NCBI GenBank assembly: GCA_947650365.1
Contig: OX393550.1
Coordinates: 121,894,374-121,958,373 of the forward strand
Direction: 5' to 3'
Length of the DNA stretch: 64,000 bases
From: Chamaelirium japonicum
Lineage: Eukaryota; Streptophyta; Magnoliopsida; Liliales; Melanthiaceae
In this document: piece after piece, positions 27,394-41,874 of the stretch
Layout: every line of letters starts with the position of its first letter
Numbering within the stretch: the stretch's first letter is position 1
Translations under genes and position numbers: made by a program
The notes under the pieces: generated by a model
Told to the model about the DNA's origin: nothing
The model's input: the letters and a program-made list of their open reading frames with translations, nothing else
Database searches by the model: none

Positions 27394-28105
27394 ACAAAGG
27401 AATTAGAATGGATCGTACGCAGGAATTAGAATGGTTTGTACGAAGGAATTAGAATGGATCGTACGAATGAATTATAATGGATACATTCGTGCGGATGAAT
27501 TAGAATGGATCGTACGAATGAGTAAGAATGGATCGTACGAATGAAATAGAATGGATCGTACGGATGAATTAGAATGGATCGTGCGAATGAATTAGAATGG
27601 ATCGTACGAATGAGTAAGAATGGATCGTATGAATGAATTAGAATGGATCGTGCGAATAAATTAGAATGGATCGAACGAATGAATTAGAATGGATCATACG
27701 AATGAATTAGAATGGATCGTATGAATGAATTAGAATGGATCGTGCGAATGAATTAGAATGGATTATATGAATGAAATAGAATGGATCATACGAATGAAAT
27801 AGAATGGATCGTACGAAGGAATTAGAATGGATCGTATGAATGAATTAGAGTGGATACATTCGTGCGAATGAATTCGAATAGATCGTGCGAATGAATTAGA
27901 ATGGATTGTACAAATGAATTAGAATGGATCGTACGAATGAAATAGAATGGATCGTACGAATGAATTAGAATGGATACATTCGTGCAAAAGAAATAGAATA
28001 GATTGTATGAATGAATTAGAATGGATCGTGTGAATGAATTAGAATGGATCATACGAATGAATTAGAATGGATACATTCGTGCGAATGAATTAGAATGGAT
28101 CGTGC
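27390..28105 (+). repeat. Inverted segmental duplication C, forward copy
   Basis: Runs of rare variants (CGCAGG, GGTTTGTACG, CGTGCGGATG, CGAACG, GAATTCGAATAG) match the reverse complement of 43335-44050; paired coordinates sum to 71,440 throughout. Confidence 0.9.
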
Positions 28106-28343
28106 GAATGAATTAGGATGGATCGTATGAATGAATTAGAATAGATTGTGCGAATGAATTAGCATGGATCGTACGAATGAATTAGAATGGATACATTCAT
28201 GCGAATGAATTAGAATGGTTCGTATGAATGAATTAGAATGGATCGTATGAGTGAATTAGAATGGATACGAAGGAATTAGAATGGATCGTACGAAGGAATT
28301 AGAATGGAGAATGAATCGTGCGAATGAATTAGAATGGATCGTG

Positions 28344-28404
28344 CGATAAGAATGGATCGTACGAATGAAATAGAATAGATCGTACGGATAAATGAATTTG
28401 GATC
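28344..28404 (+). repeat. 61-bp irregular satellite module
   Basis: Forward version: CGATAAGAATGG at the left and GGATAAATGAATTTGGATC at the right, preceded by a GGAGAATGAATCG short unit. Confidence 0.88.
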
Positions 28405-28984
28405 GTGCTAATGAATTAGAATGGATCGTACGAATGAATTAGAATTGATCGTACTAATGAATTAGAATAGATTGTGCGAATGAATTAGAATGGATCGTAC
28501 GAATGAATTAGAAAGGATATATTCGTGCGAATGAATTAGAATAGATCGTATGAATGAATTAGATTGGATCGTATTAATGAATTAGAATGGATCGTGCGAA
28601 TGAATTAGAATGGATCGTACGAATGAATTAGAATGGATCGTACGAATGAGTAAGAATGGATCGTACGAATGAAACAGAATGGATCGTATGAATGAATTAG
28701 AATGGATCGTGCGAATGAATTAGAATGGATCGTACGAATGAATTAGAATAGATTGTGCGAATGAATTAGAATGGATCGTACGAATGAATTAGAATGGATC
28801 GTACGAATGAATTAGAATGGATCGTATGAATGAATTAGAATGGATCGTGCGAATGAATTAGAATGGATCGTACGAATGAATTAGAATGGATCGAACGAAT
28901 GAATTAGAATGGATACATTCGTGCAAAAGAATTAGAATGGATTGTATGAATGAATTAGAATGGATCATGCGAATGAATTAGAAT

Positions 28985-29145
28985 GGATCGTACGAATGAA
29001 TTAGAATGGATACATTCGTGCGAATGAATTAGAATGGATCATACGAATGAATTAGAGTTGATACATTCGTGTGAATGAATTAAAATGGATAATACGAATG
29101 AGTAAGAATGGATCCTAGAATTAGAATGGATCGTATGAATGAATT
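28985..29145 (+). repeat. Segmental duplication H, left copy
   Basis: Marked by GAGTTGATACATTCGTGTG at 29055, AAAATGGATAATACG and the short unit TAGAATTAGAATGG; partner offset 10,002. Confidence 0.87.
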
Positions 29146-31009
29146 AGAATGGATCGTACGAATGAATTAGAATGGATACATTCGTGCGAATGAATTAGAA
29201 TGGATCGTACGAATGAGTAAGAATGGATCGTACGAATGAAATAGAATTGATCGTACGGATGAATTAGAATGGATCGTGCGAATGAATTAGAATGGATCGT
29301 ACGAATGAGGAAGAATGGATCGTATGAATGAATTAGAATGGATCGTGCGAATGAATTAGAATGGATCGTACGAATGAGTAAGAATGGATCGTATGAATGA
29401 ATTAGAATGGATCGTGTTAATAAATTAGAATGGATCGAACGAATGAATTAGAATAGATCATACGAATAAATTAGAATGGATCGTATGAATGAATTAGAAT
29501 GGATCGTGCGAATGAATTAGAATGGATTATATGAATGAAATAGAATGGATCATACGAATGAAATAGAATGGATCGTACGAAGGAATTAGAATGGATCGTA
29601 TGAATGAATTAGAGTGGATACATTGAATGAATTAGAGTGCATACATTCGTACAAATGAATTAGAATGGATCGTATGAATGAATTAGAATGGATCGTATGA
29701 TTGAATTAGAATGGATCGTGCGAATGAATTAGAATGGATCGTACGAATGAATTAGAATGGATCGAACGAATGAATTAGAATGGATACATTCGTGCAAAAG
29801 AATTAGAATGGACTGTATGAATGAATTAGAATGGATCGTGCGAATGAATTAGAATGGATCGTACGAATGAATTAGAATGGATACATTCGTGCGAATGAAT
29901 TAGAATGGATAATATGAATGAAATAGAATGGATTGTACGAATGAGATAGAATGGATCGTACGAATGAATTAGAATGGATACATTCATGCGAATGAATTAG
30001 AATGGATTATACGAATGAATTAGAATGGATTCATTCGTGCGAATGAATTAGAATGGATCGTACGAATGAGTAAGAATGGATCGTACGAATAAATTAGAAT
30101 GGATTGAATTTGAATGAATCGTACGAATGAATTAGAATGGATCGTACGAATGAATTAGAATGGATCGTATTAGTGAATTAGAATGGATCGTGCAAATGAA
30201 TTAGAATGGATCGTACGAATGAGTAAGAATGGATCGTGCGAATGAATTAGAATGGATCATATGAAAGAATTAGAATGGATTGTATGAATGAATTAGAATG
30301 GATCGTGCGAATGAATTAGAATGGATACATTCGTGCGAATGAATTAAAATGGATCGTATGAATGAATTAGATTGGATCGTATGAATGAATTAGAATGGAT
30401 CATGCGAATGAATTAGAATGGATCGTACGAATGAATTAGAATGGATCGTACGAATGAATTAGAATGGATCGTATGAATTAGAATGGATCGTACGAAGGAA
30501 TTAGAATGGATCGTATGAATGAATTAGATTGGATCGTATTAATGAATTTGAATGGATCGTATGAATAAATTAGATTGGATCTATGAATGAATTAGAATGG
30601 ATCTTGCGAATGAATTAGAATGGATCGTACGAATGAAATAGAATGGATTGTATGAAAGAATTAGAATAGATCGTGCGAATGAATTAGAATGGATCGTACG
30701 AATGAATTAGAATGGATCATATGAATGAATTAGAATGGATTGTACGTATGAATTAGAATGGATCGTGCGAATGAATTAGATTGGATCGTATGAATGAATT
30801 AGAGTAGATACATTCGTACGAAGGAATTAGAATGGATCGTACGAATGAATTAGAATGGATTTTATGAATGAATTAGAATGGATCGTACGAATAAATTAGA
30901 ATGGATACATTCGTGCGAATGAATTAGAATGGATTGTACGAATAAATTAGAATGGATCGTACGAATCAATTAGAATAGATTGTACGAATGAATTAGAATG
31001 GATCGTACG

Positions 31010-31863
31010 TCTAATTCATTCGTACGATCCATTCTAATTCATTCATACAATCCATTCTACTTCTTTTGCACGAATGTATCCATCTAATTCATTCGTACGA
31101 CCCATTCTAATTCATTCGCACGATCCATTCTAATTCATTCGTACGATCTATTCTATTTCATTCGTACAATCCATTCTAATTCATTCATACGATCCAATCT
31201 AATTCATTCAAACGATCCATTCTAATTCATTCGTACGATCTATTCTATTTCATTCATACGATCCATTCTAATTCGTTTGTACGATCCTTTCCAATTCCTT
31301 CGTACGATCCATTCTATTTCATTCGTATGACCCATTCTAATTCATAAATACGATCCATTCTAATTCATTCAAACGATCCATTCTAATTCATTCATACGAT
31401 CCATTCTAATTCATTCGCATGATCCATTCTAATTCATTCATACGATCCAATCTAATTCATTCATACGATCCATTCTAATTCATTCGCACGAATGTATCCA
31501 TTCTAATTCATTCGCACGATCCATTCTAATTCATTCATACAATCCATTCTATTTCATTCGTACGATCCATTCTAACTCATTCGTACGATCCATTCTAATT
31601 CATTTGCACGAAGGTATCCATTCTAATTCATTCGTACTATGCATTCTAATTCCTTCGTACGATCCATTCTAATTCCTTCGTACGATCCATTCTAATTCAT
31701 TCGTACGATCCATTCTAATTCATTCGTACGATCCATTCTAATTCCTTCGTATGATCCATTATAATTCATTCGTACGGTATGATTCATTCTAATTCATTCG
31801 TACGATTCATTCTAATTCAATCCATTCTAATTCATTCGTACGATCCATTCTAATTCATTCGTA
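31010..31863 (-). repeat. Reverse satellite block 30
   Basis: Carries the GTTTGTACGATCCTTT series (31271) shared with 36761 and 60094, and an inverted CATACCG unit near 31773. Ends at K5. Confidence 0.92.
31146..31380 (-). repeat. Segmental duplication F, copy 1 of 3
   Basis: Marked by ATTCGTTTGTACGATCCTTT at 31271, then CGTATGACCC and TTCATAAATACG. The same series lies around 36761 and 60094. Confidence 0.87.
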
Positions 31864-32377
31864 CGAATGAATTAGAATGGATCATACGAATGAATTAGAA
31901 TGGATTGAATTAAAATAAATCGTACGAATGAATTAGAATGAATCATACCGTACGAATGAATTAGAATGGATCATACGAATGAATTAGAATGGATACATTC
32001 ATACGAATGAATTAGAATGGATCGTACGAATGAATTAGAATGGATCGTACGAATGAATTAGAATGGATCATATGAATGAATTAGAATAGATCGTATGAAT
32101 GAATTAGAATGGATCGTGCGAATAAATTAGAATGGATCATACGAATGAATTAGAATGGATCGTGCGAATGAATTAGAATAGATCGTACGAATGAAATAGA
32201 ATGGATTGTACGAATGAGATAGAATGGATCGTACGAATGAATTAGAATGGATACATTCATGCGAATGAATTAGAATGGATCATACGAATGAATTAGAATG
32301 GATTGAATTAGAATGAATCGTACGAATGAATTAGAATGGATCGTACGAATGAAGTAGAATGGATACATTCTTGCGAA
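31864..32377 (+). repeat. Forward satellite block 31
   Basis: Short forward block with the GAATCATACCG unit near 31943 and GAGATAG near 32217. Ends at a J1b variant with loop ACATTCTTGCGA. Confidence 0.92.
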
Positions 32378-35300
32378 TCCATTCTATTTCATTCGTACGA
32401 TCCATTCTAATTCATTCGCACGATCCATTCTAATTCATTCATACGATCCATTCTAATTCATTCGTACGATCCATTCTAATTCATTCGTACGATCCATTCT
32501 AATTCATTCGCACAATCTATTCTAATTCATTCGTACGATCCATTCTAATTCATTCGCATGATCCATTCTAATTCATTCATACGATCTATTCTATTTCATT
32601 CGTACGATCCATTCTTACTCATTCGTACGATCCATTCTAATTCATTTGCACGAAGGTATCCATTCTAATTCATTCGTACTATCCATTCTAATTCCTTCGT
32701 ACGATCCATTCTAATTCATTCGTCCGATCCATTCTAATTCATTCGTACGATCCATTCTAATTCCTTCGTATGATCCATTCTAATTCATTCGTACGATTCA
32801 TTCTAATTCATTCGTACGATCCATTCTAATTCATACGATCCATTCTATTTCATTCATACGATCCTTTTTAATTCATTCGCACGATCCATTCTAATTCATT
32901 CATACGATCCATTCTAATTTATTCGTACGATCCATTCTAATTCCTTCGTACGATCCATTCTAATTCCTTCGTATCCATTCTAATTCACTCATATGATCCA
33001 TTCTAATTCATTCATACGATCCATTCTAATTCATTCGCCTGAATGTATCCATTCTAATTCATTCGTACGATCCATTCTAATTCATTCGTACAATCTATTC
33101 TAATTCATTCGTGCGAATGAATCCATTCTAATTCATTCGTATGATCCATTCTAATTCATTCGCATGAATGTATCCATTCTAATTCATTCGTACGATCCAT
33201 TCTATCTCATTCGTACAATCCATTCTATTTCATTCGTACGATCCATTCTAATTCATTCGCACGATCCATTCTAATTCAATCGCATGATCCATTCTAATTC
33301 ATTCGTACGATCGATTCTACTTCATTCATACGATCCATTCTAATTCATTCGCACGAATGTATCCATTCTAATTCATTCGTACGATCCATTCTAATTCATT
33401 CGCACGATCCATTCTAATTCATTCATACGATCCATTCTATTTCATTCGTACGATCCATTCTTACTCATTCGTACGATCCATCCTAATTCATTTGCATGAA
33501 GGTATCCATTCTAATTCATTCGTACTATCCATTCTAATTCCTTCGTACGATCCATTCTAATTCCTTCGTACGATCCATTCTAATTCATTCGTACGATCCA
33601 TTCTAATTCATTCGTAAGATCCATTCTATTTCATTCATACGATCCATTTTAATTCATTCGTACGATCCATTCTAATTCATTCGCACGATCCATTCTAATT
33701 CATTCATACGATCTATTCTAATTCATTCGTACGATCCATTCTAATTCATTCGTACGATCCATTCTAATTCCTTCGTATGATCCATTCTAATTCATTCGTA
33801 CGGTATGATTCATTCTAATTTATTCGTACGATTCATTCTAAATCAATCCATTCTAATTCATTCGTACGATCCATTCTAATTCATTCGTACGATCCATTCT
33901 AATTCATTCGTACGATTCATTCTAATTCAATCCATTCTAATTCATTCGTACGATCCATTCTAATTCATTCGTACGATTCATTCTAATTCAATCCATTCTA
34001 ATTCATTCGTACGATCCATTCTTACTCATTCGTACGATCCATTCTAATTCATTCGCACGAATGAATCCATTCTAATTCATTCGTATGATCCATTCTAATT
34101 CATTCACATGAATGTATCCATTCTAATTCATTCGTACGATCCATTCTTTCTCATTCGTATAATCCATTCTATTTAATTCGTACGAATCATTCTAATTCAT
34201 TTGCACGATCCATTCTAATTCATTCGCATGATCCATTCTAATTCATTCGTAAGATCGATTCTAATTCATTCATACGATCCATTCTAATTCATTCGCACGA
34301 ATGTATCCATTCTAATTCATTCGTACGATCCATTCTAATTCATTCGTACAATCCATTCTAATTCATTCGCATGATCCATTCTTACTCATTCGTACGATCC
34401 ATTCTAATTCCTTCGTACGATCCATTCTAATTCCTTCGTATCCATTCTAATTCACTCATACGATCCATTCTAATTCATTCATACGATCCGTTCTAATTCA
34501 TTCGCATGAATGTATCCATTCTAATTCATTCATACGATCCATTCAAATTCATTCGTACAATCTATTCTAATTCATTCATACGATCCATCCTAATTCATTC
34601 GCACGAATGTATCCATTCTAATTCATTCGTACAATCCATTCTATTTCATTCGTACGATCCATTCTTACTCATTCGTACGATCCATTCGTATCCATTCTAA
34701 TTCATTCGTACGATCCATTCTAATTCCTTCGTATGATCCATTCTAATTCATTCGTACGGTATGATTCATTCTAATTCATTCGTACGATTCATTCTAATTC
34801 AATCCATTCTAATTCATTCGTACGATCCATTCTAATTCATTCGTACGATCCATTCTAATTCATTCGTACGATTCATTCTAATTCAATCCATTCTAATTCA
34901 TTCGTACGATCCATTCTTACTCATTCGTACGATCCATTCTAATTCATTCGCACGAATGAATCCATTCTAATTCATTCGTATGATCCATTCTAATTCATTC
35001 GCATGAATGTATCCATTCTAATTCATTCATACGATCCATTCTATCTCATTCGTACTATCCATTCTATTTCATTCGTACGATTCATTCTAATTCATTCGCA
35101 CGATCCATTCTAATTCATTCGCATGATCCATTCTAATTCATTCGTACGATCGATTCTAATTCATTCATACGATCCATTCTATCTCATTCGTACAATCCAT
35201 TCTATTTCATTCGTACAATCCATTCTAATTCATTCGCACGATCCATTCTAATTCATTCGCATGATCCATTCTAATTCATTCGTACGATCGATTCTAATTC

Positions 35301-35974
35301 ATTCATACGATCCATTCTAATTCATTCGCACGAATGTATCCATTCTAATTCATTAGTACGATCCATTCTAATTCATTCGTACAATCCATTCTAATTCATT
35401 CGCACGATCCATTCTTACTCATTCGTACGATCCATTCTAATTCATTCGCACGATCCATTCTAATTCCTTCGTATCCATTCTAATTCACTCATACGATCCA
35501 TTCTAATTCATTCATACGATCCATTCTAATTCATTCACATGAATGTATCCATTCTAATTCATTCGTACGATCCATTCTAATTCATTCGCACAATCTATTC
35601 TAATTCATTCATACGATCCATCCTAATTCATTCGCACGAATGTATCCATTCTAATTCATACGTACAATCCATTCTATTTCATTCGTACGATCCATTCTTA
35701 CTCATTCGTATGAATAGATCATATTCATTCGCACGAATCTATCCATTCTAATTCATTCGTACGATCCATTCTAATTCATTCGCACGATCCATTCTAATTC
35801 ATTAATACGATCCAATCTAATTCATTCATACGATCTATTCTAATTAATTCGCACGAATATATCCTTTCTACTTCATTCGTACGATCCATTCTAATTCATT
35901 CGCACAATCTATTCTAATTCATTAGTACGATCCATTCTAATTCATTCGTACGATCCATTCTAATTCATTAGCAC

Positions 35975-36035
35975 GATCCAAATTCATTTATCCGTACGAT
36001 CTATTCTATTTCATTCGTACGATCCATTCTTATCG
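35975..36035 (-). repeat. 61-bp irregular satellite module
   Basis: Reverse version in a different flank (TTAGCACGATCC before, a TCCATTCTCCATTC unit after), so the module has reached at least two reverse contexts. Confidence 0.88.
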
Positions 36036-36654
36036 CACGATCCATTTTAATTCATTCGCACGATCCATTCTCCATTCTAATTCCTTTGTACGATCCAATC
36101 TAATTCCTTCGTATCCATTCTAATTCACTCATACGATCCATTCTATTTCATTCATACGATCCATTCTAATTCATTCGCATGAATGTATCCATTCTAATTC
36201 ATTCGTACGATCCATTCTAATTCATTCGCACAATCTATTCTAATTCATTCATACGATCCATCCTAATTCATTCGCATGAATGTATCCATTCTAATTCATT
36301 CGTACAATCCATTCTATTTCATTCGTACGATCCATTCTTACTCATTCGTACGATCCATTCGTATCCATTCTAATTCATTCGTACGATCCATTCTAATTCC
36401 TTCGTACGATCCATTCTAATTCCTTCGTATGATCCATTCTAATTCATTCGTACGTTCCATTCTAATTCATTCGTACGATCCATTCTAATTCCTTCGTATG
36501 ATCCATTCTAATTCATTCGTACGGTATGATTCATTCTAATTCATTCGTACGATTCATTCTAACTCAATCCATTCTAATTCATTCGGACGATCCAATCTAA
36601 TTCATTCATACGATCCATTCTAATTCATTCGTACGATCCATTCTCATTTATTCG

Positions 36655-36880
36655 CACGATCCATTCTAATTCATTCATACGATCCAATCTAATTCATTCA
36701 TACGATCCATTCTAATTCATTCGTACGATCTATTCTATTTCATTCATACGATCCATTCTAATTCGTTTGTACGATCCTTTCTAATTCCTTCGTACGATCC
36801 ATTCTATTTCATTCGTATGACCCATTCTAATTCATAAGTACGATCCATTCTAATTCATTCAAACGATCCATTCTAATTCA
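36655..36880 (-). repeat. Segmental duplication F, copy 2 of 3
   Basis: Same order as 31146-31380 with TTCATAAGTACG in place of TTCATAAATACG. Confidence 0.87.
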
Positions 36881-37071
36881 TTCGTACGATCCATTCTAAT
36901 TCATTCGCACGATCCATTCTAATTCATTCATACGATCCAATCTAATTCATTCATACGATCTATTCTAATTCATTCATACAATCCATTCTAATTCATTCGC
37001 ACGATCCATTCTAATTCATTCGTACGATTCATTCTAATTCAATCCATTCTAATTCATTCGTACGATCCATT

Positions 37072-37405
37072 GATACATTCGTGCGAATGAATTAGAATGG
37101 ATCGTATGAATGAATTAGAGTGGATACATTCGTACAAATGAATTAGAATGGATCGTACGAATGAATTAGAATGGATACATGCGTGCGAATGAATTAGAAT
37201 GGATCATATGAATGAATTAGAATGGATCGTTTGAGTGAATTAGAATAGATTGCGCGAATGAATTAGAATGGATCGTACGAATGAATTAGAATGGATCGTG
37301 CGAATAAATTAGAATGGATCGTATGAATGAATTAGAATGGATCGTGCGAATGAATTAGAATATAGATCGTACGAATGAATTAGAATGGATCGTACGAATG
37401 AATTC
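37072..37405 (+). repeat. Forward satellite block 33
   Basis: Enters abruptly at CCATTGATACATTCG and ends at J2 in the inverted sense (GAATTCGAATGTATCC). Confidence 0.91.
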
Positions 37406-37712
37406 GAATGTATCCTTTCTAATTCATTCATACGATCCATTCTAATTCATTCGTACGATCCATTCTAATTCATTCGTACGATCCATTCTAATTCATTCGC
37501 ACGATCCATTCTAATTTATTCGCACGATCCATTCTAATTCATTCATACAATCCATTCTAATTCTTTTGCACGAATGTATCCATTCTAATTCATTCGTACG
37601 ATCCATTCTAATTCATTCGCACGATCCATTCTAATTCATTCGCACGATCCATTCTAATTCATTCATACGATCCATTCTAATTCATTCGTACGATCCATTC
37701 TAATTCATTCGT
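37406..37712 (-). repeat. Reverse satellite block 34
   Basis: Begins with the ATGTATCCTTTC unit typical of inverted J2 and returns to forward at the K5 relative CATTCGTGCGAATG. Confidence 0.92.
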
Positions 37713-37988
37713 GCGAATGAATTAGAATGGATCATACGAATGAGTAAGAATGGATCGTAAGAATGAAATAGAATGGATTGTACGAATGAATTAGAATGGA
37801 TCGTACGAATGAATTAGAATAGATTGTAGGAATGAATTAGAATGGATACATTCGTGCGAATGAATTAGAATGGATCGTACGAATGAATTAGAATAGATCG
37901 TGCGAATGAATTAGAATGGATCGTACGAATGAATTAGAATAGATTGTGCGAATGAATTAGAATGGATCGTATGAATGAATTAGATTAT
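37713..37988 (+). repeat. Forward satellite block 35
   Basis: Partner of block 21 at constant offset, ending at J4 (GATTATGATCCATTTTATTT). Confidence 0.92.
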
Positions 37989-38236
37989 GATCCATTTTAT
38001 TTCATTCGTATGATCCATTCAAATTCCTTCGTACAATCTAATTCATTCATACGATCCATTCTAATTCATTCGCTCGAATGTATCCATTCAAATTCATTCA
38101 TACGATCCATTCTAATTCATTCGCACGATCCATTCTAATTCATTCGTACGATCCATTCTAATTCATTTATACGATCCAATCTAATTCATTCATACAATCC
38201 ATTCTAATTCATTTGCATGAATTTATCCATTCTAAT
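37726..38236. repeat. Segmental duplication D, right copy
   Basis: Partner of 19555-20065; after the shared TGAATTTATCC unit the two differ by one inserted 23-bp unit. Confidence 0.9.
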
Positions 38237-38388
38237 TCATTCGTACGATCCATTCTAATTCATTCGCACAATCTATTCTAATTCATTCGCACAATCTATT
38301 TTAATTCATTCGTACGATCCATTCGAATTCATTCGTACGATTCATTCTAATTCATTCGTACGATCCATTCTAATTCATTCGTACGGTT
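37989..38388 (-). repeat. Reverse satellite block 36
   Basis: Follows block 22 in order to about 38236, then differs by one 23-bp unit. Rejoins forward at ACGGTTCATACGAATG, a unique join. Confidence 0.92.
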
Positions 38389-38695
38389 CATACGAATGAA
38401 TTAGAATGGATCATACGAATGAATTAGAATGGATCGTGCGAATGAATTAGAATGGATCATATGAATGAATTAGAATGGATCATACGAAGGAATTAGAATG
38501 GATCGTGCGAATAAATTAGAATTGATCGTATGAATGAATTAGAATAGATTGTGCGAATGAATTAGAATGGATCGTATGAATGAATTAGAATGGATCGTAT
38601 GAGTGAATTAGAATGGATACGAAGGAATTAGAATGGATCGTACGAAGGAATTAGAATGGAAAATGGATCGTGCGAATGAATTAGAATGGATCGTG

Positions 38696-38733
38696 CGATA
38701 AGAATGGATCGTACGGATAAATGAATTTAGATC
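38696..38733 (+). repeat. Shortened (38-bp) irregular module
   Basis: Shares both ends of the 61-bp module but lacks exactly one 23-bp unit (the GAAATAG one). It still has the GGATACGAAGG and short GGAAAATGG units upstream, so it is a deletion derivative of a copy like 28344 or 55966. Confidence 0.88.
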
Positions 38734-38986
38734 GTGCTAATGAATTAGAATGGATCGTACGAATGAATTAGAATGGATCGTACGAATGAGTAAGAATGGA
38801 TCGTACGAATGAAATAGAATGGATCGTATGAATGAATTAGAATGGATCGTGCGAATGAATTAGAATGGATCGTACGAATGAATTAGAATGGATACATTCG
38901 TGCGAATGAATTAGAATGGATCATACGAAGGAATTAGAATGGATCGTACGAATGAATTAGAATGGATCGTATGAATGAATTAGAAT

Positions 38987-39147
38987 GGATCGTACGAATG
39001 AATTAGAATGGATACATTCGTGCGAATGAATTAGAATGGATCATACGAATGAATTAGAGTTGATACATTCGTGTGAATGAATTAAAATGGATAATACGAA
39101 TGAGTAAGAATGGATCGTAGAATTAGAATGGATCGTATGAATGAATT
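38987..39147 (+). repeat. Segmental duplication H, right copy
   Basis: Partner of 28985-29145, in a block that also shares the irregular module with block 29. Confidence 0.87.
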
Positions 39148-39628
39148 AGAATGGATACATACGAATGAATTAGAATGGATCGTATGAATGAATTAGAATG
39201 GATCGTGCGAATGAATTAGAATGGATCGTACGAATGAAATAGAATGGATCGTATGAATGAATTAGAATGGATCGTGCGAATGAATTAGAAAGGATCGTAC
39301 GAATGAATTAGAATAAATTGTGCGAATGAATTAGAATGGATCGTACGAATGAATTAGAATGGATCGTACGAATGAATTAGAATGGATCATATGAATGAAT
39401 TAGAAAGGATCGTGCGAATGAATTAGAATGGATCGTACGAATGAAATAGAATAGATTGTGCGAATGAATTAGAATGGATCGTACGAATGAATTAGAATGG
39501 ATCATATGAATGAATTAGAATGGATCATTTGAGTGAATGCGAATGGATCGTGCGAATGAATTAGAATGGAATGTACGAATGAATTAGAATGGATCGTACG
39601 AATGAATTAGAATGGATACATTCGTGCG

Positions 39629-40342
39629 AATCCATTCTATTTCATTCGTACGATCCATTCTAATTCATTCGCACGATCCATTCTAATTCATTCATACGAT
39701 CCATTCTAATTCATTCGTACGATCCATTCTAATTCATTTGTACGATCCATTCTAATTCATTCGCACAATCTATTCTAATTCATTCGTACGATCCATTCTA
39801 ATTCATTCGCACGATCCATTCTAATTCATTCGCACAATCTATTCTAATTCATTCGTACGATCCATTCTAATTCATTCGCACGATCCATTCTAATTCATTC
39901 ATACGATCCATTCTATTTCATTCGTACGATCCATTCTAATTCATTCGTACGATCCATTCTAATTCATTCGTACGATTCATTCTAATTCAATCCATTCTAA
40001 TGCATTCGTACGATCCATTCTTACTCATTCGTACGATCCATTCTAATTCATTCGCACGAATGAATCCATTCTAATTCATTCGTATGATCCATTCTAATTC
40101 ATTCGCATGAATGTATCCGTTCTAATTCATTCGTACGATCGATTCTAATTCATTCATATGATCCATTCTAATTTATTCGTATGATCCATTCTAATTCATT
40201 CGCACGAATGTATCCATTCTAATTCATTCGTACGATCCATTCTAATTCATTCGCACAATGTATTCTAACTCATTCATACGATCCATTCTAATTTATTCGC
40301 ACGATCCATTCTGATTCATTTATACGATCCATTCTAATTCGT
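39629..40342 (-). repeat. Reverse satellite block 38
   Basis: Same variant order as block 16 after J1b, with two extra units near 39830-39895, and the same K3 end. Confidence 0.92.
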
Positions 40343-41675
40343 AGAATGGATCGTACGAATGAATTAGAATGGATACATTCGTGCGAATGAATTAGAATGG
40401 ATTGTACGAATAAATTAGAATGGATCGTACGAATGAATTAGAATATGGATCGTATAAAGGTATTAGAATGGATCGTACGAATGAATTAGAATGGATACAT
40501 TCGTGCGAAAGAATTAGAACAGATCGTAAGAATGAATTAGAATGAATCGTACGAAGGAATTAGAATAGATCATACGAAGAAATTAGAATGGATCGTACGA
40601 ATGAATTAGAATGGATCGTATGAATGAATTAGAATGGATCGTGCGAATGAATTAAAATGGATCGTACGAAGGAATTAGAATGGATCATGCGAATGAATTA
40701 GAATAGATCATACGAATGAATTAGAATGGATCGTACGAATGAATTAGAATGGATACATTCGTGCAAAAGAATTAGAATGGATTGTATGAATGAATTAGAA
40801 TGGATCGTTTGAGTGAATGCGAATGGATCGTGCGAATGAATTAGAATGGATTGTACGAATGAATAAGAATGGATCGTACGAATGAATTAGAATGGATACA
40901 TTCGTGCGAATGAATTAGAATGGATCGTATGAATGAATTAGAATCGATTCATACGAATGAATTAGAATGGATCATGCGAATGAATTAGAATGGATCGTGC
41001 GAATGAATTAGAATGTATCGTACGAATGAAATAGAATGGATTGTACGAATGAGATAGAATGGATCGTACGAATGAATTAGAATGGATACATTCATGCGAA
41101 TGAATTAGAATGGATCATACGAATGAATTAGAATGGATTCATTCGTGCGAATGAATTAGAATGGATCGTACGAATGAATTAGAATGGATTGAATTAGAAT
41201 GAATCGTACAAATGAATTAGAATGAATCATACCGTATGAATGAATTAGAATGGATCATACGAAGGAATTAGAATGGATCGTACGAATGAATTAGAATGGA
41301 TCGTACGAATGAATTAGAATGGATCGTACGAAGGAATTAGAATGGATCGTACGAAGGAATTAGAATGGATAGTACGAATGAATTAGAATGGATACCTTCG
41401 TGCAAATGAATTAGAATGGATCGTACGAATGAGTAAGAATGGATCGTACAAATGAAATAGAATGGATCGTATGAATGAATTAGAATGGATCGTGTGAATG
41501 AATTAGAATGGATCGTACGAATGAATTAGAATAGATCGTGCGAATGAATTAGAATGGATCGTACGAATGAATTAGAATGGATCGGACGAATGAATTAGAA
41601 TGGATCGTATGAATGAATTAGAATGGATCGTGCGAATGAATTAGAATGGATCGTACGAATGAAATAGAATGGATT
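40343..41675 (+). repeat. Forward satellite block 39
   Basis: Starts like block 17 (K3 context), then GTTTGAGTGAATGCG near 40804, GAGATAG near 41053, GAATCATACCG near 41225 and CCTTCGTGCAAATG near 41395. Ends at J1a. Confidence 0.92.
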
Positions 41676-41874
41676 CGCACGAATGTATCCTTTCTAATTC
41701 ATTCGTACGATCCATTCTAATTCATTCGTACAATCCATTCTAATTCATTCGCACGATCCATTCGCATTCACTCAAACGATCCATTCTAATTCATTCATAT
41801 GATCCATTCTAATTCATTCGCACGAATGTATCCATTCTAATTCATTCGTACGATCCATTCTAATTCATTTGTAC
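41676..41874 (-). repeat. Reverse satellite block 40
   Basis: Eight reverse units with the inverted GTTTGAGTGAATGCG near 41762; ends at a K5 relative, CATTTGTACGAATG. Confidence 0.91.

Larger units (their letters stand above)
27394..31009 (+). repeat. Forward satellite block 29
   Basis: A 3.6-kb forward block with unusual variety. It begins with the inverted partner of 43335-44062, has a 61-bp irregular module at 28344-28404, and repeats the 27480-27870 variant order near 29.1-29.6 kb. Ends with CGTACGTCTAATTC, the only forward-to-reverse join, with 54128, that I cannot class. Confidence 0.92.
32378..37071 (-). repeat. Reverse satellite block 32
   Basis: The longest block (4.7 kb). The TCTCATTCG/GATCGATTC series recurs near 33206, 34146, 35040 and 35178, and the inverted CATACCG unit near 33801, 34756 and 36520: a reverse-strand higher-order array with about 0.9-kb steps. 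The 61-bp module lies at 35975-36035. Small glitches near 33110 and 35706 resemble micro-inversions. Confidence 0.93.
38389..39628 (+). repeat. Forward satellite block 37
   Basis: Contains the shortened irregular module at 38696-38733 and the GAGTTGATACATTCGTGTG unit at 39057, both shared with block 29. Ends at J1b. Confidence 0.92.
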
